Assembly (NCBI RefSeq): GCF_025460765.1
Contig: NZ_JAMWEG010000013.1
Coordinates: 62,001-126,000, forward strand
DNA: 64,000 bases
From: Micromonospora sp. MA102
GTDB taxonomy: Bacteria; Actinomycetota; Actinomycetes; Mycobacteriales; Micromonosporaceae
Direction: 5' to 3'
This document shows, piece after piece, positions 18,590 to 27,288 of the stretch. Every line of letters starts with the position of its first letter. Position 1 is the first letter of the stretch. The translations under genes were made by a program, and so were the position numbers. Under the pieces are notes generated by a model. That model worked only from the letters and a program-made list of their open reading frames with translations, was not told the origin of the DNA and made no database searches.

Positions 18590-19525
18590 TCACGGCACGA
18601 CGTGGAAGCCCTGGCGCCAGGTGGGGTGTGTCGGGTGCCAGCCCAGTTCGCGCTTGGCCTTGGCGTTGGATGCGCCGCGCAGCTCGGTCATGAGCACGAC
18701 GCCGGCCTCTCCGGCGGCCAGCCGTCCGACGAACCGCGGTACGCGCATCGGCTTCTTGGCGCCCAGCATCGCGGCCAGTTCCGGCAGCCATTCGGCGACC
18801 GGGGCGGGATCGTCATCGACGATGTTGTAGACACCGCGGCCGCCGTTCTCCACCGCGGCGACCGTGGCCTCGGCAGCATCGGCGATGTGGACGAACGACC
18901 ACACCGCGCCGCCGTCGCCGACGACCGGGAACTTGCGCTTGCGGATCATCTCGAGCTGCGCGGAGCCCGGCGCCATGGAGGTACCGGGCCCGTAGAACGC
19001 GCCGTAGCGCAGCACGATCCCTTCGGTCCAGGCGGCGCCCAGCACGGCCTTCTCCAAGTGCTCGATCGCCGCGATCATCGGGGCCATCTGGCTGACCGGT
19101 GCCCGATCCAGGGCGTCTTGTTCGTTCTTGACCGGCCCGCCGGTCCGGGTGTAGGTGAACGCGCCGTTGCTCTGGGCGACGAACCGTCGTACTCCTGTGG
19201 CGCGTGCGGCCGCGAGCAGGTTGTCGGTCCCCTCGATCCGCAGCCTGTTGGTGGCGGCGAAGCTGCGGTCGAAGTGGCGGGTGTCGACGTGCCCGATGGC
19301 GGTCAGCTGGTGAACGATCACCTCCGGGGCCGCCTGGCGCACGGCCGCCTCGACCTGGGCGCGATCCAGCGCATCGGCGATGACCGGTACCGCGCCCAGC
19401 TGTGCCGCCCTGGCCTTGTTGGATTCGCTGCGGATCATGGCGAACACCTCGTGTCCGGCAGCGACCAGACGCGGCACCAGCTCCTTGCCCATCGCTCCGG
19501 TCGCTCCTGCCACCAGCACCCTCAT
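18590..19525 (-). CDS. NAD(P)-dependent epimerase/oxidoreductase, ECF41 partner
   Basis: The ATG at 19525 is used because the Rossmann motif MRVLVAGATGAMGKELVPRL begins there; the open frame reaches further up into the sigma-factor gene. About 311 residues, extended-SDR type. It lies 86 bp downstream of an ECF41 sigma factor on the same strand. ECF41 factors are known to sit beside and control one COE gene (carboxymuconolactone decarboxylase, oxidoreductase or epimerase), and this fits the oxidoreductase/epimerase class. TGTCAG in the upstream gap resembles part of the TGTCACA ECF41 -35 element but no good -10 was found. Confidence 0.85.
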   Translation of the reverse strand: MRVLVAGATGAMGKELVPRLVAAGHEVFAMIRSESNKARAAQLGAVPVIADALDRAQVEAAVRQAAPEVIVHQLTAIGHVDTRHFDRSFAATNRLRIEGTDNLLAAARATGVRRFVAQSNGAFTYTRTGGPVKNEQDALDRAPVSQMAPMIAAIEHLEKAVLGAAWTEGIVLRYGAFYGPGTSMAPGSAQLEMIRKRKFPVVGDGGAVWSFVHIADAAEATVAAVENGGRGVYNIVDDDPAPVAEWLPELAAMLGAKKPMRVPRFVGRLAAGEAGVVLMTELRGASNAKAKRELGWHPTHPTWRQGFHVVP

Positions 19526-19611
19526 CGTCGGCTCCCTTGTTGTCCGGTTCGGATTCGTCACTTGAACCGGATGGCCCGCCGATTCCTGACAGGAGCCGAG
19601 GGTGATGCGGG

Positions 19612-20553
19612 TCACATGATGAGCAGGGGCTCCCCGTGGTGGGCCGCCGCCCACTGCTGGGTCGCGCGTTCAAGCTTGTCGGGGTTCGCCTGAGTACGGC
19701 AGGCAGTGATGCCCTCGGCGGTGACCTCCAGGCACATGATGGCGACGACTCGGCCTTCCACTACCGCCACGACGGCGGGTTCGCCATTGGCGGCCCAGGC
19801 GTAGATCTCGGGCGAGCCGCCGACGATGGCGCGCTTGGCCTCGGCGGGTTTGAGCAGGCCCCACAGGAACTTCGCGACCGCGACGGCTCCCTCGAACGCC
19901 CTGGTGCGGGCCGGAACCTTCCCTCCGCCGTCGCCGATGGAGATGGCGTCCTTGGTGAGCAGGCGTACGAGCTCATCGGTCTGGCCGCTGGTGGCGGCCG
20001 CGAGGAACTCCGCGGCGATCCGCTGGGCGGCGGCCTGGTCGACGTCGGTGCGGGCCTTGCCGTACGCGACATGCTTCCTGGCGCGGTGAAAGATCTGCTG
20101 GCTGGCGGCCTCGGTGATGTCGAGGATCTCGGCGATCTCCCGGTGCGGGTAGTCGAAGGCCTCCCGCAGCACGTACACGGCCCGCTCGTTGGGGGACAGG
20201 CGCTCCATGAGGGTGAGGACCGCGTACGAGACCGATTCGCGCTGTTCAGCGGTGTCGGCCGGGCCGAGCATCGGGTCCCCCGCGAGCAGCGGCTCGGGGA
20301 GCCATCGACCCACGTAGGTCACGCGGCGGGCCCGCGCGGAGGTGAGCTGGTTGAGGCACAGGTTGGTGAGCACCTTCGTCAGCCAGGCCTCGGGGACCTC
20401 GACGCGGTCGACGTCGGCGGCCTGCCAGCGCAGGAACGTCTCCTGCACGACGTCCTCGGCCTCGTCCGCGGAGCCGAGGAGACGGTAGGCGATGGCCCCC
20501 AGGCGGCGCCTCGACAGCTCGAACCGGTCGACGTCATCCACCGTCAAGGGCAT
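19612..20553 (-). CDS. ECF41-group RNA polymerase sigma factor
   Basis: A 313-residue sigma-70-family factor: sigma2 region (LGAIAYRLLGSADEAEDVVQETFLRW), sigma4 HTH (LSPNERAVYVLREAFDYPHREIAEIL) and a C-terminal SnoaL-like domain. All three ECF41 landmarks are present: WLPEP in the linker, DGGGK in the SnoaL-like domain and NPDKL near the end. In this group the fused C-terminal domain replaces an anti-sigma factor and tunes activity. The likely target is the oxidoreductase gene just downstream and its own promoter. Confidence 0.92.
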   Translation of the reverse strand: MPLTVDDVDRFELSRRRLGAIAYRLLGSADEAEDVVQETFLRWQAADVDRVEVPEAWLTKVLTNLCLNQLTSARARRVTYVGRWLPEPLLAGDPMLGPADTAEQRESVSYAVLTLMERLSPNERAVYVLREAFDYPHREIAEILDITEAASQQIFHRARKHVAYGKARTDVDQAAAQRIAAEFLAAATSGQTDELVRLLTKDAISIGDGGGKVPARTRAFEGAVAVAKFLWGLLKPAEAKRAIVGGSPEIYAWAANGEPAVVAVVEGRVVAIMCLEVTAEGITACRTQANPDKLERATQQWAAAHHGEPLLIM

Positions 20554-20717
20554 GACCTGATCATATTCCGCAATGCCTCCGACTGATCACGGCCCCGCTC
20601 GTGGATCGAGGCCATCCGGACCACGAACACACCGCGAGCGGACGACACGTTGTGCGAGCCTGCTCCCAGGAACGGTCCCTGCCCCGGGCGGCAGCGGCGC
20701 AGCGATAGCCTGCCGTC

Positions 20718-21323
20718 ATGGGGAGCGCCGAACTGGATGAGTTGATCGTCGCGGACGCCGACGCACTGCGGGCGTGGTTGTCGGCCAACCACGACACGTC
20801 GCCCGGTGTCTGGCTCGCGCTGACCAAGAAGGGCGGCACGGTCACCACGCTGACGTGGCAGCAGGCGGTCGACGAGGCCCTGTGTTTCGGCTGGATCGAC
20901 GGGCAGGCCCGTCGACGGGATGAGGAAACGTCCTGGATCCGGTTCACCCCGCGTCGGGCCCGTAGTTCCTGGTCTCAGCGCAATGTCGCGCACGTGGCCC
21001 GGCTGGAGGCGGAGGGGCGGATGCTGCCCCCCGGTCGCGCCGCGGTGGAAGCCGCGGTGGCGGACGGGCGGTGGGCGGCCGCCTACGCCCCGCCGTCGGA
21101 AGCCGAGGTGCCGGCCGACCTGCTCGCCGCCATCGCCGCCGACCCCGCCGCCCAGGCCATGTTCGACGTCCTCACCAAGACCAACCGGTTCGCTCTCATA
21201 TACCGCGTCAACGCCGTCAAACGGGCGCAGACCCGCGAGCGGAAGATCGGCGAGTTCGTCGCCATGCTGGCCCGTCACGAGACCATCCACCCGCAGAAGG
21301 CCAGGCCCTCGGACTCGCCGTAA
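20718..21323 (+). CDS. YdeI/OmpD-associated family protein
   Basis: A 201-residue protein with the YdeI family signatures LRAWLSANHDTSPGVWLALTKKG, EALCFGWIDGQARRRDEETSWIRFTPRRARSSWSQRN and the FALIYRVNAVKRAQTRERKIGEFVAMLARHE tail. Family function is not established (some members linked to stress or bacteriocin protection). Divergent from the ECF41 gene across 164 bp. Confidence 0.85.
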   Translation: MGSAELDELIVADADALRAWLSANHDTSPGVWLALTKKGGTVTTLTWQQAVDEALCFGWIDGQARRRDEETSWIRFTPRRARSSWSQRNVAHVARLEAEGRMLPPGRAAVEAAVADGRWAAAYAPPSEAEVPADLLAAIAADPAAQAMFDVLTKTNRFALIYRVNAVKRAQTRERKIGEFVAMLARHETIHPQKARPSDSP

Positions 21324-21433
21324 TCGAGCAACGTCATCAACGGCGACTCACCTGCTGCGAAGCGGGCCGACGCCGGTCGCCGATGTCCGGGCGTGCCGAT
21401 GACAGCCGGTCCTGGCCCACGTACGTTGGCGCG

Positions 21434-21817
21434 ATGGCGACCTACTGGACTCTGGGGTGCGACGCCCGCGACCCCCAACGGATCGCGGCCTTCTGGGCGC
21501 TTGCCCTCGGGTATGTCAAGGAGCCCGGTTTCGACGAGCCCGACAACGCGTCCATCGTCGATCCGCAGGGTAGGGGACCGGCGATTGGCTTCCTGAAGGT
21601 ACCCGAGGGCAAGTCCGCCAAGAACCGGATGCACATCGACGTCCGGGTGGCCGGGCCCGGCCCCTGGGACATGGCCGAGCGGGCGCGGCTGATCCAGCAG
21701 AAGGTGCCCGAACTGGTGGCCGCCGGCGCGACGGTGCTGCGCGAGGAATGGTACGGCGACACCCTGGGACACGTCGTCATGCAGGATCCCGAGGGCAACG
21801 AGTTCTGCGTCGCGTGA
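21434..21817 (+). CDS. VOC-superfamily protein
   Basis: The ATG at 21434 gives a 127-residue protein starting MATYWTLGCDARDPQRIAAFWALALGY and ending DTLGHVVMQDPEGNEFCVA, the standard small glyoxalase-like domain of actinomycetes (glyoxalase_6 type). The HIDVRV and NEFCV segments carry the usual metal-ligand positions. Substrate unknown. Confidence 0.8.
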   Translation: MATYWTLGCDARDPQRIAAFWALALGYVKEPGFDEPDNASIVDPQGRGPAIGFLKVPEGKSAKNRMHIDVRVAGPGPWDMAERARLIQQKVPELVAAGATVLREEWYGDTLGHVVMQDPEGNEFCVA

Positions 21818-21891
21818 GGCTCGGTCGTGCCGGTGAGCGTGCGTCCTCGACATTGATGACCGACGACGCCGTTCGGTAGCCTCTTACACGC

Positions 21892-21920
21892 TCTGACAAC
21901 GTCTGACGCCGGCGTCTGAC
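21892..21920. promoter_or_regulatory. Triple TCTGAC direct repeat
   Basis: TCTGAC occurs three times (21892, 21902, 21915), spaced 10 and 13 bp, ending 11 bp before the HTH/NBR1-Ig gene. Related CTGACA/TCAGAC words recur upstream of the next gene (23.08-23.16 kb). Possible operator for the HTH protein; not proven. Confidence 0.4.
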
Positions 21921-21931
21921 ATGGGGGATAC

Positions 21932-22975
21932 ATGGAGAACCAGCGTGCTGCGGGTGAGTTAGGTCCGGACCGCGTGGCCGCCGAGAAGTTCGCCGAACAG
22001 CTGCGCACACTGCGGACCGGCGTGGGCAACCCGTCGTTCCGGAAGATGGCCGGGCGATCGGGCCGGATCTCGCACACGACGCTGCACGAGGCTGCCGCTG
22101 GGACCAGGTTCCCCTCCTGGGAGACCACGCGTGAGTTCGTCCGGGCCTGCGAGGCCGACGAGGCCCAGTGGCGGTGCCGCTGGGAGGACGCTCAGCGCCC
22201 GGGAACGGCCCACGCCGATTCGAACGGCGCCCGGACACCGGTCGACACCGATTCCCAGACCGGGGCCGGCACGCCCGATGCGGTGACGGCTCGCGTCGTG
22301 GCCGCCGAGACGTCGCGTGCCATGACCTCCGCGGCGCCCGGCGGGCCCGTCGTGTCCGGCGTCGCCACGTCCGCCGACCTCGTGCCGGCGGGCCCACGCG
22401 CGCTGCGGGTCGCGGAGCAGCACCTGCCGGCGGTGCAGGACGACGTCGGGGGTGCGCGACAGCACCCCCTGCCGTGGCTCGCCGCCGCGGCGACCGTGGT
22501 GGTGGTGGCGCTGGTCGCCGCCCTGGGCTTCGCCGTCCGCGGCCGCACGTCCCCGGGCGGCTCGGGCGCCGTAGCCGGGTCGCCGTCGCCGTCGCCGTCG
22601 GCGTTCTCGGACGCGTTGATTCCCGGGGATTCGAGCAAGTTCGTCGCCGACGTCACCATCCCCGACGGTACGCGGGTGAAGGTGAACGCCCGATTCGAAA
22701 AGGTGTGGGCGCTCAAGAACGTGGGATCGGTCGACTGGCACAACCGCTTCCTCGCGCGGACGAACCCCACCGCTGACGATGACGACTGCCAGACACCGGA
22801 TCGGGTGGCGATCGGCGACACGCCCCCCGGCGAGCAGGTGATGATCAGTGTGGTGGTCACCGCGCCGAACCGCCCGGGGAAGTGCTGGGTCAGCTGGAAG
22901 ATGGTCGACGAGCACGGGCAGGAGTTCTTTCCCACCCGCCGGCCGGTGTACTTCATGGTCACCGTCACCGCCTGA
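21932..22975 (+). CDS. Membrane-anchored HTH protein with NBR1-Ig-like outer domain
   Basis: A 347-residue protein with three parts. Residues 15-85 form an XRE-like helix-turn-helix (FAEQLRTLRTG..SHTTLHEAAAGTRFPSWETTREFVRAC). A linker follows, then one membrane helix at about 180-203 and a Ser-Pro spacer. Residues 234-346 form an NBR1-Ig-like domain (WALKNVGSVDWHNRFL, GEQVMISVVVTAPNRPGKCWVSWKMVD). DNA-binding inside and an Ig domain outside suggest a one-piece membrane sensor, but this role is inference. It precedes three secreted wall-related genes on the same strand. Confidence 0.8.
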   Translation: MENQRAAGELGPDRVAAEKFAEQLRTLRTGVGNPSFRKMAGRSGRISHTTLHEAAAGTRFPSWETTREFVRACEADEAQWRCRWEDAQRPGTAHADSNGARTPVDTDSQTGAGTPDAVTARVVAAETSRAMTSAAPGGPVVSGVATSADLVPAGPRALRVAEQHLPAVQDDVGGARQHPLPWLAAAATVVVVALVAALGFAVRGRTSPGGSGAVAGSPSPSPSAFSDALIPGDSSKFVADVTIPDGTRVKVNARFEKVWALKNVGSVDWHNRFLARTNPTADDDDCQTPDRVAIGDTPPGEQVMISVVVTAPNRPGKCWVSWKMVDEHGQEFFPTRRPVYFMVTVTA

Positions 22976-23237
22976 GCGCGCCCGGCGGCGGCCGCCGTCA
23001 AGCCCGCCGAGCCTCCGCCCCGGTCGATCTCCCGGGTCCCGGGTCACCCCGACCGGTGTCAGCGTGCGACCGCACGATGTCAGACGCGGGCGCCGCCCAA
23101 CCTGACAACACCGCATTCATCGAGGTCGGTGACGGCCTGACGGATCTGACAGGACACCGGGGGTACCGAACAGCACGTCTCCTCTCGCAGGGTGAGGTCC
23201 GTTCCGAACGAGACCACCACTACGAGGAGGACCGACC

Positions 23238-24101
23238 TTGCGCCGTCCCTGGTTGACCGTCGGGCTCGCCGCGCTCTGCGTGGCCGTCGGCGTCCCGGCC
23301 CATGCGGGGGCCGCGACATCCGGCGCCACCGCGCAGCGGACCGTCACCACCGCCGCGCGGCCCGTCGTGGACATGGAGGCCACCGTCCTGGCCGCCCAGA
23401 TCGACCCCCGCCGTGCCGACAACACACTGACCCCGGGCGCGAAGAGTTCCGTGCTCGCCGTGGAGCAGGCGCTCCAGGCTTCGAACCTGCTGGACGCGCA
23501 GTGGGTCGACGGCTACTTCGGCACCCAGACCGTCGCGGCGTACGCGGCCTACCAGCGCTCGCTCGGCTACACGGGCCTCGCCGCGAACGGGCTGCCCGGC
23601 ACGACGTCGCTGACGAAGCTCGGGCTCAACCGGTACACCGTCGTCCGGACGATCGGCCCGGGCGCGAAGGTCCAGCGTGACGGGTACGTCGTCGACGCCC
23701 GCACCCAGGCGATGCTGGCCGAGGCCCAGCGACTGCTCGGCTTCACGCTGGTGCTCGAGCAGGGCTCGTACAACCCGGGCGGTGACCCGACCTCGGCCGG
23801 TACGCACGACGGCGGGGGTGTGGTGGACATCGCGGTCAGCGGCATGACCGCGGCCAGGCGCACCGCCGTCGCCCGGGCTCTGCGTCAGGTCGGCTTCGCC
23901 GCCTGGGTCCGTGACCCCAGTCAGGGTGACTGGCCGTGGCACATCCACGCCACGGCGATCAACGACACGGACCTGTCCAGCCAGGCGCAGCACCAGGTCG
24001 GCGACTACTACCTCGGCATGAACGGCCTGGCCAACCGCGGCCCGGACGACGGTCCCCGGGTTCCGATCGTGACCTGGGAGCAGTACCAGCGCGGGCAGTG
24101 A
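23238..24101 (+). CDS. Secreted peptidoglycan-binding, M15-type peptidase-like protein
   Basis: Starts at TTG 23238 after GAGGAGG. The 287-residue product has a Sec signal (about 1-26), a peptidoglycan-binding domain (about 70-128, WVDGYFGTQTVAAYAAYQRSLGYTGLAANG) and a C-terminal domain with His190 and Asp197 in THDGGGVVDIAV and WHIHA (His235, His237), the zinc-site layout of M15/VanY D,D- or L,D-carboxypeptidases. Likely trims wall peptides outside the cell. Confidence 0.82.
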   Translation: MRRPWLTVGLAALCVAVGVPAHAGAATSGATAQRTVTTAARPVVDMEATVLAAQIDPRRADNTLTPGAKSSVLAVEQALQASNLLDAQWVDGYFGTQTVAAYAAYQRSLGYTGLAANGLPGTTSLTKLGLNRYTVVRTIGPGAKVQRDGYVVDARTQAMLAEAQRLLGFTLVLEQGSYNPGGDPTSAGTHDGGGVVDIAVSGMTAARRTAVARALRQVGFAAWVRDPSQGDWPWHIHATAINDTDLSSQAQHQVGDYYLGMNGLANRGPDDGPRVPIVTWEQYQRGQ

Positions 24102-24152
24102 ACCCTACCCGACCCGATCAACAACCATCGCCAACTGTCCAGAGAGGACACC

Positions 24153-24932
24153 ATGAACATCCGCAAGAACCTCGCCGTCGTCGGCGCAGCGCTCGCCATG
24201 ACCACCTCCGTCCTGACCGTCGCCTCGCCGGCCCAGGCGGCGTCCCGGGACGGAGTCTGCGACAGCGGTGAATTCTGTTACTACTACAACAGCAACTACG
24301 CCGGCTCCATCTCGGACTTCACCGGGTCGATCGAGGACTACGGCACGACCCAGCCGTCCTGCTACGAGTTCAAGGGCGCGGGCGCCGGCCAGGGCCTGTG
24401 CGTGAAGAACAACGCCGCGTCGGTGTGGAACCGCACCAGCAAGACCGTGGTGGTCTACTTCAACAGCAACTTCGCCGGCGCGAGCCAGTCGTTCGCGGCC
24501 GGGGCGAAGGCCAACCTCAACGCGACGTTGAAGAACAACAACGCCTCGCACAACATCGGCGGCACCAGCGGCACCTACCCGGCCGACCCGCGCGCGGCCG
24601 AGGCCGTCGCGTTCGCGAAGGCGCGGCTCGGGCACACCGACTGGAACAACGAGTGCGAGCTGTTCGTCGAGCGGGCGTTCGGCACCAGTGGCCGGTTCGC
24701 CACGGCCCGCACGCACTACCAGTGGCAGAAGGACAACGGGCGCATCCACACCGGCTCGGTGCCGCCCGCCGGAACGGCGGTGTTCTTCACGTCCACCACG
24801 TCGGCCGGGCACGTCATGCTCTCCATCGGCGGCAACAGCGCCATCAGCACCGGGCCGACCGTCTACCAGACCAGCACCTTCCGGGACCGGTCCGACTACC
24901 TGGGCTGGGCCTACGTCCCGAGCGGCTGGTGA
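24153..24932 (+). CDS. Secreted I36-inhibitor domain fused to CHAP/NlpC-like amidase
   Basis: A 259-residue exported protein: Sec signal 1-30 (ending AQAAS), an I36 (SMPI-like, beta-gamma-crystallin) domain at about 35-133, and a C-terminal papain-like domain at about 146-258 with Cys168 (NNECELFVE) and His220 (AGHVMLSI). Such a C-terminal domain usually cleaves peptidoglycan peptides. The I36 half is nearly the same as that of the next gene, showing recent duplication. Gap to the previous gene is 51 bp, so co-transcription is possible. Confidence 0.82.
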   Translation: MNIRKNLAVVGAALAMTTSVLTVASPAQAASRDGVCDSGEFCYYYNSNYAGSISDFTGSIEDYGTTQPSCYEFKGAGAGQGLCVKNNAASVWNRTSKTVVVYFNSNFAGASQSFAAGAKANLNATLKNNNASHNIGGTSGTYPADPRAAEAVAFAKARLGHTDWNNECELFVERAFGTSGRFATARTHYQWQKDNGRIHTGSVPPAGTAVFFTSTTSAGHVMLSIGGNSAISTGPTVYQTSTFRDRSDYLGWAYVPSGW

Positions 24933-25013
24933 CCCGGCATGCGCTCGCACGTGCACCAGAGCGGCGCCCAGCCAGCTTCCAGCACACGCGTCACTACTGA
25001 TCGGCGACCACGG

Positions 25014-25940
25014 ATGACCACCCTGAGAAGACTTCCAGCCGTTCTGGCCGTCCTGGTGGCGGTGCTCGTCGGCGTCGCGGTGGCGCCGGGCGCGGCGTCC
25101 GCCGCCGCCCGCGACGGGGGCTGCGACAGCGGCGAGTTCTGCTACTACTACAACAGCAACCAGGCCGGCTCGGTCTCCGACTTCACCGACTCCCTGGACG
25201 ACTACGGCACGACCCAGCCGACCTGCTACGACTTCAAGGGCGCGGGCGCAGGCCAGGGCGTGTGCGTGAAGAACAACGCCGCGTCGGTCTGGAACCGGAC
25301 CGGCAAGACCGTGCGGGTCTACTTCAACAGCAACTTCGCCGGTGCCAGCCAGGACTTCGCCGCCGGAGCGAAGGGCAACCTCAACGCTACGCTGAAGAAC
25401 AACAACGCCTCGCACGAACTGCTGAGCGGGCCGACGGGCTGCAGCACGGACGGCACCAACAGCACGCTGCCGAGCACCATCCTGGTCTACCGGGTCAGTC
25501 TCGGCCGAGTCGACCGGGTCGACTTCAAGACGTACGTCAAGAACGTCCTCCCGAACGAGTGGGTGCCGAGCTGGCCGAGTGCCTCGCTGCAGGCCGGTGC
25601 GGTAGCCGTCAAGAGCTACGGCTGGTACTGGGCGCTGCACTCGACCCGCAAGACCCCCGGCGGACAGTGCTACGACGTCCGTGACGACACCGGCGACCAG
25701 GTCTACCGGCCGTCGTCGGCGCAGGCGTCGACGTCCGCCGCGGTGGACAGCACCTGGTCCACCCGGATGACCCGCAGCGGCAACATCCTGCAGGCGCACT
25801 ACTGCGCGACCACGACCGCGTGCGGCGGCTGGGTGACGGGGGACTGGCTGTCGCAGTACGGCTCGCGTGATCTCGCGAACTCGGGCAAGAGCTACCAGGC
25901 GATCCTGCGCTACTACTACAGCGACGTGGTCATCTCCTGA
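25014..25940 (+). CDS. Secreted I36-inhibitor domain fused to SpoIID/LytB-like domain
   Basis: The ATG at 25014 opens a Sec signal (MTTLRRLPAVLAVLVAVL.., cleavage near 30). Residues 36-134 are an I36 domain almost identical to that of the upstream neighbour (EFCYYYNSN.AGS, CVKNNAASVWNRT, VYFNSNFAGAS.FAAGAK). Residues 150-308 are SpoIID/LytB-like (VDFKTYVKNVLPNEWVPSW, LQAGAVAVKSYGWYWA), a domain with lytic-transglycosylase or amidase-enhancer roles on peptidoglycan. A 17-bp terminator hairpin follows the stop. Confidence 0.85.
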   Translation: MTTLRRLPAVLAVLVAVLVGVAVAPGAASAAARDGGCDSGEFCYYYNSNQAGSVSDFTDSLDDYGTTQPTCYDFKGAGAGQGVCVKNNAASVWNRTGKTVRVYFNSNFAGASQDFAAGAKGNLNATLKNNNASHELLSGPTGCSTDGTNSTLPSTILVYRVSLGRVDRVDFKTYVKNVLPNEWVPSWPSASLQAGAVAVKSYGWYWALHSTRKTPGGQCYDVRDDTGDQVYRPSSAQASTSAAVDSTWSTRMTRSGNILQAHYCATTTACGGWVTGDWLSQYGSRDLANSGKSYQAILRYYYSDVVIS

Positions 25941-25952
25941 CGTCACGCGCGA

Positions 25953-25992
25953 ACCGTGCCGCCCGCCGCAGATCCGCGGCGGGCGGCACGGT
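25953..25992 (+). terminator. Strong terminator hairpin after the wall-protein group
   Basis: A perfect 17-bp stem (25953-25969 with 25976-25992) closed by a 6-nt loop begins 12 nt after the SpoIID-domain gene. It marks the end of the 21.9-25.9 kb transcription group. Confidence 0.85.
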
Positions 25993-26238
25993 CGTGGCTG
26001 CGGCACGTCTCGGCGCCACTCGTCGGCCGGCGGCGACGCCGTTACCGCCACCGTCTCGGGGTACGCGGCCCACCAGGTCGGCACGGGCATACCCGCAGCG
26101 GCTCGAGGTGAGGCACCGGCATCGCGTCAACCGCACCCGGGGACTCCTGCCAGTCCGTCGGCGGGTCGAACGTTCGCGACGACAGTTCCATGGCTCGACG
26201 GGGTCGCCGACGAGTCGCCGCCGGTAGATCATCACTGC

Positions 26239-26946
26239 ATGCTCGTCGCATCCGTCGTCGTCGTGGTGGCGTTTCTCGCGTGGTTGACCGTGGCCCGGTT
26301 GCCGCGGTTCACCGGTGTCGTGTTCGTGGCGCTCGCCCTGGTCGCGGTTGCCTCGCTCACCCTCGCCGCCGTTCAGCCCCGGGCGGCGGTGGAGGCGCGG
26401 CTGCTGCTGTTCGTCGGGGTCGCGGTGACGCTGCTCGTCGCGGGGGAGAGGCAGCGCCGCGCGCTCGGCGACACCGACGACGACGGCCGGGCGGGCCGGC
26501 GCTGGCCGTATCGGATCGTGGTCGGTCTTGCCTTGTTCGTTGCTGTGGCGTGTATCCCCGGCGCGGCGTGGGACTTCAACGACGAAGGGTTCGTGCCGTC
26601 GGTGCAGGAACTCGGCCCGCTGCCGGATGGGCTCGCCGTTCGAAGCGCAGGTGGCGACTTGGAGTGCGGCACCGGTCGTTGCGCCGTTGCCTACCCACTG
26701 GTCGGTCGGGCGGGCGAGTCGGCCGACCAGGTGGCCCGTCGGATGTGGGACCACCTGGTGAGCGTCGGCTGGCCGGCGCCCGACGGTGGGCGCAGCTGCC
26801 GCCCCGCCGGCTGGCTTCTGGACACCCGGGAGACCTGCGTGGAGATCAGTACGGCCGAGGGCGGGGCACGGCTGACGTTGGAGGGCGGCCGCCCGTTCCC
26901 TCGATATGCGCGTGCCCGCGGCCCGGAGGTCAGCCGGCTGCGTTGA
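26239..26946 (+). CDS. Hypothetical membrane protein
   Basis: Starts at ATG 26239; upstream open frame is not convincing. The 235-residue protein has two to three N-terminal membrane helices (VASVVVVVAFLAWLTVA, VVFVALALVAVASLTLAAV, LLLFVGVAVTLLVAGE) and another at about 94-112, then an outer soluble domain with Cys residues (DLECGTGRCAV, GRSCRPAGW, ETCVEIS) likely forming disulfides. No family recognised. Confidence 0.65.
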   Translation: MLVASVVVVVAFLAWLTVARLPRFTGVVFVALALVAVASLTLAAVQPRAAVEARLLLFVGVAVTLLVAGERQRRALGDTDDDGRAGRRWPYRIVVGLALFVAVACIPGAAWDFNDEGFVPSVQELGPLPDGLAVRSAGGDLECGTGRCAVAYPLVGRAGESADQVARRMWDHLVSVGWPAPDGGRSCRPAGWLLDTRETCVEISTAEGGARLTLEGGRPFPRYARARGPEVSRLR

Positions 26947-27125
26947 GCCACCGTCGCCAGCTCGCGCGGGTGACGGGCGCACCGCATGCGGGTTGACGGG
27001 CGGCGGCTCGGCGGGCGGCTGCCACCGGGGCGTTGGCTCATCGGAAACGTCATGCGTGGGAGCACGCGACGAGACCTGTCGGCATCGTGAGGGATCGGCG
27101 GATCCACCGCGTCCGGAGCCCCTAC

Positions 27126-27143
27126 TGAGTTAACGATTTCCCG
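27126..27143. promoter_or_regulatory. LacI-type operator, site A
   Basis: TGAGTTAACGATTTCCCG, near-palindromic around a central CG; read on the minus strand it gives the core GAAATCGTT shared with sites B, C and D. It lies 146 bp before the kinase start, 133 bp from site B centre to centre. It sits in the 342-bp gap 26947-27288, which has no gene. Confidence 0.6.
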
Positions 27144-27258
27144 CCGCTGCCGATCACCTCTGGCCGTGCCCGCACCCGCATTCATCAGGCGATACGACAG
27201 CATGGCGGCGTGTGTGCGCGAACCCGGCAGGGGAAGACGCCGACGGATCGGTCTTGAT

Positions 27259-27276
27259 TCGGAAATCGATTGCTGG
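27259..27276. promoter_or_regulatory. LacI-type operator, site B
   Basis: TCGGAAATCGATTGCTGG carries the common core GAAATCGAT around a central CG. It ends 12 bp before the kinase start codon, placed to block transcription or translation start of the kinase-isomerase operon. Confidence 0.65.
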
Positions 27277-27288
27277 AACAGTGGCGCC

